From Vulcanimicrobium sp035943995 (GTDB taxonomy: Bacteria; Vulcanimicrobiota; Vulcanimicrobiia; Vulcanimicrobiales; Vulcanimicrobiaceae), in contig DASZBS010000027.1 in the NCBI GenBank assembly GCA_035943995.1, positions 1 to 64,000 of the forward strand: DNA of 64,000 bases. The letters are read 5' to 3'. A program made the translations under genes and the position numbers. Positions within the stretch are counted from its first letter, which is position 1. Each line of letters begins with the position of its first letter. Shown in pieces: positions 59,292 through 64,000 of this stretch. Under the pieces are notes generated by a model, which saw only the letters and a program-made list of their open reading frames with translations, ran no database searches and had not been told where the DNA came from.

Positions 59292-59938
59292 GACGCCTCG
59301 CCGCCGCGTCGTTCGCCCTCGCGCTCGTTGCCGTGCCCCTCGCCGCGCGCGCCGACCTCTTCTCGTCGGTGTCGACCGGCGTTCACGCCAGCACGATCGG
59401 GCACGGGATCACGCTCGAGAAGCCGCTGCTCTACGACTTCAGCGTTCGCATCACGACGAATGCGCTGAGCGTCTCCGAGGAGGCTCGGTACGACGGCAAT
59501 CCCTACACGTCGACGACGCACTACAACAACGTCGGCGTCATCGCGGATTATCGGCCGCATGCCGGGCGCTATCGCATCAGCGGCGGGCTCGTGTTCGGGA
59601 ACGACCGTATCGACAACGTCGCGCGCGACGTCGGCGCGCTGGTTCGCATCGGCAACGGGCTCTATCCTTTGAGCGGCACCGGCAGCGTCAACGCGCGCGT
59701 GCGGTTCGACCGGCCTTCGATGTATGCGGGTGTCGGGACCGGGACTGGGCTCATCCGTGGGCTTGCGCTGGAATTCGACGGTGGTGTGCTCGTGCGTAAC
59801 GGCACTGCTACTGCCGCGGCTACCGGGCCGTTGGCCAACGATCCCGCGTTCCGGGCTGATCTTGAGCGGTTGCGTAGTGAGTTGCGCACGCATGTCGTTG
59901 TGCCCGTGCTCAGTGTTGGGCTCGTGTATCGGCCGTAG
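59288..59938 (+). CDS. Small exported protein, possible outer-membrane barrel
   Basis: 216 aa from ATG 59288, with a signal peptide ending near ARADL (residue 22). The mature protein alternates polar and hydrophobic residues (HNVGVIADYRPHAGRYRISGGLVFG, NARVRFDRPSMYAGVGTG) and ends LSVGLVYRP, which suits an eight-stranded barrel with a C-terminal aromatic-poor strand. Function unknown. The last 250 bp are G/T-rich on the + strand, as in the adjoining convergent gene. Confidence 0.65.
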   Translation: MRRLAAASFALALVAVPLAARADLFSSVSTGVHASTIGHGITLEKPLLYDFSVRITTNALSVSEEARYDGNPYTSTTHYNNVGVIADYRPHAGRYRISGGLVFGNDRIDNVARDVGALVRIGNGLYPLSGTGSVNARVRFDRPSMYAGVGTGTGLIRGLALEFDGGVLVRNGTATAAATGPLANDPAFRADLERLRSELRTHVVVPVLSVGLVYRP

Positions 59939-59995
59939 GGTTTGCGTTGTGGCGCGGCGACGTCGCGCCACCGCCTTCGGCACGGTGTCGGCTTG

Positions 59996-61903
59996 TTAGA
60001 TTCGGCCCGTTAGGACTGGTTCGTAGACTTGTTTTTTTATGAACAGGTCTAGTAAGTCGCGGTCTACTTTGCCGCGGTCTGCGAATTCGCGGACCAGAAT
60101 GTCTAGGGCGCGTTCTACTGGGAGTGAGGGTTTGTAGGGGCGGTCGTTGGCCGTTAAGGCGTCGAAGATGTCGCTGATCGTCAGCATGCGGACTTGTGGG
60201 GGGATTTCCGCGCCTTTTAGGCCGCGGGGGTAGCCTGTGCCGTCCAAGTGTTCGTGGTGGCCGTAGGCCATCTCCGGGACGTTTTGCCATGGGGTTTTCG
60301 ACCATGGGATCTCGCGTAGGAAATAAAATGATTGCGTGACGTGTTGTTCCATCTTGCGGCGTTCGTCGGTGGAGAGCGAGCCGCGTGGGATGCGTAGGAA
60401 CTCCAGTTCGCTGCGGTCGAGGAGGGGGCGTGCGCCGTCGAGGTCGCGATAGGTCATGCGTGCGAGGGCGTCCAGGACGTTGCCGATCTCCATCGAGATG
60501 ATGCGTGGCTCGTTGGCGTTTTCTACGTGCGCTAGGAGGGCGCGTAGCTCTTCGCGTTGGTGGGCGTCGGTGGTTTGCTCGATGGCCAGTAGGAAGCGCA
60601 GGCGGATTGCGTCGATGCGGCCGTCCGGGAGTTTTTTCGCTTTGCCGAAGATGTACTCCGGGACCGCTACTTTGCCGAAGTCGTGGAGGAGCGAGGCGTA
60701 GCGCATCTCGCGGACTTGGTCGGCGTTGAAGTTCAGGTCGGCGAAGATGCCCGTTTGGACCGCGTTGACGGCTTCGGCTTGGAGGCATGTCAGGTCGGCT
60801 ACGCGCGAGGAGTGGCCTTGCGTCGATTTGTCCCGGACTTCGATCGCTTTGACCGATGCGCGCACGAATTGTTCGAAGAGATCTTGGATCGAGTCGAGGA
60901 GCGCTCTATTCTCAAGCGCTACGCCGGCTTGGGATGCGAGCGAGCGCAGCACGTGCTCGTCGCGCGAGCTGAACGGTTCGACGACCTCTTCGGTGTGCGC
61001 GGGGGATGTCAGGACCAGGGTGAAGTCCGGCTTGCGGTTGATCAGCATGATCACGCCGACGATCGCGTCCTCGTGGTCGCGCATCGGTTCGGCGAGCACC
61101 GACATCGTGCGGTAGCCGTTCGCTTTGTCGAAGCTGCGGTTGACGCGGTACTCGGCGTTGTCGGGGACCGTGTACGCGTCGTCGATGCGCACCGTCTCGC
61201 CGCTCAGGGCGACGTAGCCGGAGATCGACGTGCGCGACAGCGGCAGCACCGCGCCGAGATAGGCGCCGTGGTCGTCGGGCCCCGTTTGGGCTACCGCGAA
61301 GCGTAGGACGCGTTCGCCGTTCTCGCCCTCTTCGAGCAGGTACAGCGAGCCCGAGTCGGCGCGGGTGAACTCGCGTGCGTTGCGGACGATCGTCTGCTGG
61401 AGCTTCGTCACGTCGCGTTCGGCCGAGAGGGCGAGGCCGATCTGGAGGAGGCGTTCGCTCTCGCCTTGGGCGGTGCGGACGTCTTCGCGGGCGGCCAGGG
61501 TCTGCGCCGCGTTGCGGACCGTGGCGACGAGCGCCGTGCCGTCGGCGGGTGCGACCACCCAGCCGCCGACGTAAGGGTTGGTCGCGAGCCAGGCGGCGGC
61601 GGAGCCGCGTTCTGCCAGGATGACGGTCGTGGCGGTCTGAGCTTGGTGGATCAGCTCCAGGGCGTGCTCGATCGTCGCGCGGGGGCCCAGCGAGAGCAGG
61701 CGGGTCTCGTCGATGACGTAGACGATGCGCATGCTCGTGTCGTCGGTCGCGTAGGGGAAGCGAGCGCGGAGATGCGCGATGCCTGCCCGGTCCAATGCGT
61801 CGCAGGCCGCCGGGCCGAGGTCGAGGCCGTGCGGGTAGACGAGGACGAACGCCGATTCCGTGGCAATGGTGGCGGCTGGCAAGCGCGCACCTCCTGGGTC
61901 CAT
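59996..61903 (-). CDS. HD-GYP phosphodiesterase with degenerate receiver and GAF domain
   Basis: 635 aa from ATG 61903. Residues about 1-140 resemble a receiver domain without a clear phospho-Asp. Residues about 150-335 are a GAF domain (LLQIGLALSAERDVTKLQQT, DSGSLYLLEEG). HD-GYP follows from about 350: LLHDFGK and, after an insert, GHHEHLDGTGYPRGLKGAEIPPQVRM, with metal ligands kept. It should hydrolyse cyclic di-GMP. The 3' half shows the G/T-rich plus-strand composition patch. Confidence 0.88.
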   Translation of the reverse strand: MDPGGARLPAATIATESAFVLVYPHGLDLGPAACDALDRAGIAHLRARFPYATDDTSMRIVYVIDETRLLSLGPRATIEHALELIHQAQTATTVILAERGSAAAWLATNPYVGGWVVAPADGTALVATVRNAAQTLAAREDVRTAQGESERLLQIGLALSAERDVTKLQQTIVRNAREFTRADSGSLYLLEEGENGERVLRFAVAQTGPDDHGAYLGAVLPLSRTSISGYVALSGETVRIDDAYTVPDNAEYRVNRSFDKANGYRTMSVLAEPMRDHEDAIVGVIMLINRKPDFTLVLTSPAHTEEVVEPFSSRDEHVLRSLASQAGVALENRALLDSIQDLFEQFVRASVKAIEVRDKSTQGHSSRVADLTCLQAEAVNAVQTGIFADLNFNADQVREMRYASLLHDFGKVAVPEYIFGKAKKLPDGRIDAIRLRFLLAIEQTTDAHQREELRALLAHVENANEPRIISMEIGNVLDALARMTYRDLDGARPLLDRSELEFLRIPRGSLSTDERRKMEQHVTQSFYFLREIPWSKTPWQNVPEMAYGHHEHLDGTGYPRGLKGAEIPPQVRMLTISDIFDALTANDRPYKPSLPVERALDILVREFADRGKVDRDLLDLFIKKQVYEPVLTGRI

Positions 61904-61985
61904 CGTACCATGTATCGGCAGGACCTATGCCGCATGCGTACGCCCGCCCGGGGGTGGCGCCGCGGAGCGTCGAACCCGACGCCGG

Positions 61986-62405
61986 ATGACCGAAGACGTG
62001 ATCGCCGCGCGCACCCGCGCGCTCGCCGGCGCGCTGACCGAGGGCGGGTTCGCCCGCTTGCGCGTCCGCGACGGCGATACGGAGATCGAGCTGCGCCGCG
62101 CGCCTCGCGTGGGCGCCGCTGCCGTTGTCCCGGCCGGCGCCGCCCTGCCCGTTGCAGAGCCGGAGGTGCCGGCGGAGCGCCGCGCGGACCTCGTGTCGAG
62201 CGATGTCGTCGGCGTCGTTCGGCACGTGCGGCCGCCGATCGCCGAGGGCCAGGAGCTCGACGGCGACCGCGAGCTGGCCTCGGTCGAGACGCTCGGGATT
62301 CGCAACCCCGTCCGCTCGCGCGGCGGCGGGCGCGTCGTCGCGGTCTTCGTCACCGAGGGCCAACCGGTCGAGTACGGCCAGCCGCTCTTCGCGATCGAGC
62401 GCTGA
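61986..62405 (+). CDS. accB: BCCP-like protein lacking the biotinylated lysine
   Basis: 139 aa from ATG 61986. The C-terminal domain (about 70-139) matches biotin carboxyl carrier protein, including VEYGQPLFAIE at the end, but the biotin site EAMKM/L reads ETLGI (101-105) and the domain has no lysine at all. So it cannot be biotinylated there. Residues 1-65 are the usual N-terminal region with a Pro/Ala linker. It overlaps accC by 1 bp. The role may be structural or regulatory. Confidence 0.85.
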   Translation: MTEDVIAARTRALAGALTEGGFARLRVRDGDTEIELRRAPRVGAAAVVPAGAALPVAEPEVPAERRADLVSSDVVGVVRHVRPPIAEGQELDGDRELASVETLGIRNPVRSRGGGRVVAVFVTEGQPVEYGQPLFAIER

Positions 62406-63763
62406 TGTTTCGCAAGGTTCTGATCGCCAATCGCGGTGAGATCGCGCTTCGCATCAATCGCGCTTGTCATGAGTTGGGCGTTGCTACCGTTGCCATTTTT
62501 TCGGATGCCGATCGGTTGTCGTTGCACGTGCGGCATGCCGATGAGGCGTTTTGCGTTGGGCCCGGGCCCGTGATGCGCTCGTATCTCAACATCCCGAACA
62601 TCATCTCGGCGGCGCTCGTCAGCGGCTGCGATGCGATTCATCCGGGGTACGGGTTTCTTGCCGAGAACGCGCGCTTTGCCGAGATCGCGGCCGATCACGG
62701 GCTGACGTTCATCGGGCCCAAGCCGGCGGTGATCAACGCGATGGGCGATAAGGCGACGGCGAAGCGGCTCATGCAGCAGGCCGGCGTGCCGACGACGCCC
62801 GGCAGCGACATCGTCGCGAACGTCGACGAGGCGCGCGTGGTGTGCGAGCAGCTCGGGTATCCGGTGCTGCTCAAGGCGACTGCGGGCGGGGGTGGTAAGG
62901 GGATGCGGGCCGTGTCGGCGCCGGACGAGCTGTCGACCGCGTTCGCGACCGCGCAAGCCGAGGCGGAAGCGTCGTTCAAAGACGGGCGCATGTACGTCGA
63001 GAAGCTGATCGTCAACCCGCGTCATATCGAGGTGCAGGTGCTTGCCGATGAGCACGGCGACGTGGTGCACCTCGGCGAGCGCGACTGCTCGGTCCAGAAG
63101 CCGTCGCACCAGAAGCTGATCGAGGAGGCGCCCGCGCCGGAGCTCGACCCGGCGATCCGCGATCGTTTGCACGACATCGCGACGACGGCGACGCGTGCGG
63201 TCGGCTACACGAACGCCGGCACGCTGGAGTTTCTCGTGCACGGCGGCGACGTGTACTTCATGGAGATGAACACGCGCATCCAGGTGGAGCACCCGGTCAG
63301 CGAGCTGATCTACGGCGTCGACCTGGTCAAGGAGCAGATCCGCATCGCGGCGGGCGAGCACCTGGGGTTCAGCCAGGAGGATCTGCACGCGCACGGTCAC
63401 GCGATCGAAGTGCGCGTCAACGCGGAGGATCCCGAGAACAACTTCGCGCCCGCCGCCGGTACGCTGACCACGGTCGTGTTCCCGGGCGGGCCCGGCATCC
63501 GCGTCGACACGCACGTCTACGGCGGCGCGATGGTGCCGCCGTTCTATGATTCGATGCTCGCGAAGATCATCGCAGTCGGGCGCACGCGCGAGTCGGCGAT
63601 CCTGCGCATGGAACGCGCGCTCAGCGAGACGCGTATCGAAGGCGTGAAGACGACGGTCGACTTCTGCCGCGAGCTGCTCGGCGACCCGCAGTTCCGCGCC
63701 GGCGGGATCGGGGTCGGCTGGCTGCCCGCGTTCTTGGACCGGAGAGCCGCGGCCGTATCGTGA
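62405..63763 (+). CDS. accC: Acetyl-CoA carboxylase, biotin carboxylase subunit
   Basis: 452 aa from ATG 62405. Motifs: KVLIANRGEIALRINRACHELG, IHPGYGFLAENARF, ATP loop KATAGGGGKGMR, EKLIVNPRHIEVQVLAD, MEMNTRIQVEHPVSE and the VRVNAEDPENNFAPAAGT segment. All catalytic residues are kept. It carboxylates biotin on BCCP. The first 150 bp are T-rich, unlike the rest of the gene. Confidence 0.96.
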   Translation: MFRKVLIANRGEIALRINRACHELGVATVAIFSDADRLSLHVRHADEAFCVGPGPVMRSYLNIPNIISAALVSGCDAIHPGYGFLAENARFAEIAADHGLTFIGPKPAVINAMGDKATAKRLMQQAGVPTTPGSDIVANVDEARVVCEQLGYPVLLKATAGGGGKGMRAVSAPDELSTAFATAQAEAEASFKDGRMYVEKLIVNPRHIEVQVLADEHGDVVHLGERDCSVQKPSHQKLIEEAPAPELDPAIRDRLHDIATTATRAVGYTNAGTLEFLVHGGDVYFMEMNTRIQVEHPVSELIYGVDLVKEQIRIAAGEHLGFSQEDLHAHGHAIEVRVNAEDPENNFAPAAGTLTTVVFPGGPGIRVDTHVYGGAMVPPFYDSMLAKIIAVGRTRESAILRMERALSETRIEGVKTTVDFCRELLGDPQFRAGGIGVGWLPAFLDRRAAAVS

Positions 63764-63828
63764 TCCTGGTGATGGACCGAGCGCCGGAATATCATGCGCC
63801 GCCCGAATTGTTGTTGCGAGGTCGGCCT

Positions 63829-63877
63829 GGGGGCCCGACGCTATGCGTGGGGGGCGCGCAGCCTGGGGCGGAGCGCC
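63829..63877 (+). repeat. Shared leader repeat, copy B (before nusB)
   Basis: 49 nt, about 40 positions identical to 46061-46111. It keeps GCGTGGGGGGCGCG and GGGGCGGAGCGCC with the GGAG 9 nt before the nusB ATG. The stem GGCGC/GCGCC is conserved. Confidence 0.65.
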
Positions 63878-63883
63878 TTTAGA

Positions 63884-64000
63884 ATGTCTACTTCGAGGCG
63901 GCACGGGCGCGAGATCGCGCTGCAGGCGCTCTACGGAACCGAGGTCGGGAAACGTCCGGCGAGCGACATCCTTACCGAGCTGCTCGCGCGCGACGACTCA
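63884..64000 (+). CDS. nusB: Transcription antitermination factor NusB, N-terminal part
   Basis: The 39 codons from ATG 63884 to the window end start MSTSRRHGREIALQALYGTEVG, the standard NusB N-terminal helix (RRxxREIALQALY). The rest lies outside the window. NusB binds boxA RNA with NusE. It follows accC by 120 bp, in the accB-accC-nusB order known from many Terrabacteria. The shared leader repeat is just upstream. Confidence 0.9.
   Translation, partial: MSTSRRHGREIALQALYGTEVGKRPASDILTELLARDDS

Noticed and set aside
62270..62330. BCCP lysine loss as a frameshift
   Set aside because: The sequence before (VRHVRPPIAEGQ) and after (EGQPVEYGQPLF) is in the same frame and matches the family.

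Overview
The window is a 64 kb chromosomal segment of very high GC content with tightly packed genes. Neighbouring genes often share ATGA or GTGA stop/start overlaps. There are no rRNA genes, insertion sequences, prophage genes or CRISPR arrays, and one tRNA gene (Ser, anticodon TGA). Three things suggest a two-membrane cell: an ExbB-ExbD-ExbD-TonB set, several lipoproteins including one with S-layer-homology repeats, and a small barrel-like exported protein. The order accB-accC-nusB and an SOS box of the CGAAC-N4-GTTCG type are more typical of Terrabacteria than of Proteobacteria. My inference is a diderm Terrabacteria lineage such as Candidatus Eremiobacterota (WPS-2). This was not tested against any database.

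Layout. 1-1.7 kb: three overlapping genes for exported proteins. 1.7-7.4 kb: membrane protein, inositol monophosphatase, DUF72 protein, and the kynurenine-pathway pair kynU-like and kynA around an SLH lipoprotein. 7.5-12.7 kb: peptide-binding lipoprotein, His-rich protein, GNAT enzyme, SpoIIE-type phosphatase, tRNA-Ser, P-loop kinase, DUF3175 protein. 12.7-20.2 kb: an unusual soluble chemoreceptor fused to a DctP domain, lrgA/lrgB, NUDIX hydrolase, S41 protease, GT39-like protein. 20.2-31.5 kb: sua5, serS, moeA, BON lipoprotein, hisC, phosphoesterase, TPR protein, thioesterase, smpB, two lipoproteins, tilS and hpt. 31.5-42.5 kb: ftsH, two M16 homologues without the metal motif, two glycosyltransferases, DUF2079 protein, CPBP protease, rsmA and a G5/3D-domain protein. 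42.5-46.5 kb: an SOS-box promoter before an RNase H-like gene and mpg, a rho homologue with an erased ATPase site, an rluB-type gene and aroH. 46.6-52.1 kb: the Ton energy-transduction operon, a PilZ protein and uppP. 52.1-52.6 kb: a nested palindromic non-coding island. 52.6-64 kb: a D12-methylase-like gene with a degenerate HD-GYP gene, cysK, moaC, mogA, folC-folP-folK, an HD-GYP/GAF regulator, accB (no biotin lysine), accC and the start of nusB.

Most of the window is housekeeping: folate, molybdopterin, translation, fatty-acid initiation and envelope. Features that stand out are: (1) a family of about 142-bp hairpin elements in three copies, whose outer arms pair within each copy but largely differ between copies; (2) degenerate paralogues of essential proteins (Rho without Walker A, Walker B or arginine finger; BCCP without the biotinylated lysine; M16 pair; HD-GYP without HD); (3) an MCP-DctP fusion with no membrane segment; (4) four conserved genes whose family-defining N-termini can only be reached from CTG or ATT; (5) a shared 50-nt leader before aroH and nusB.
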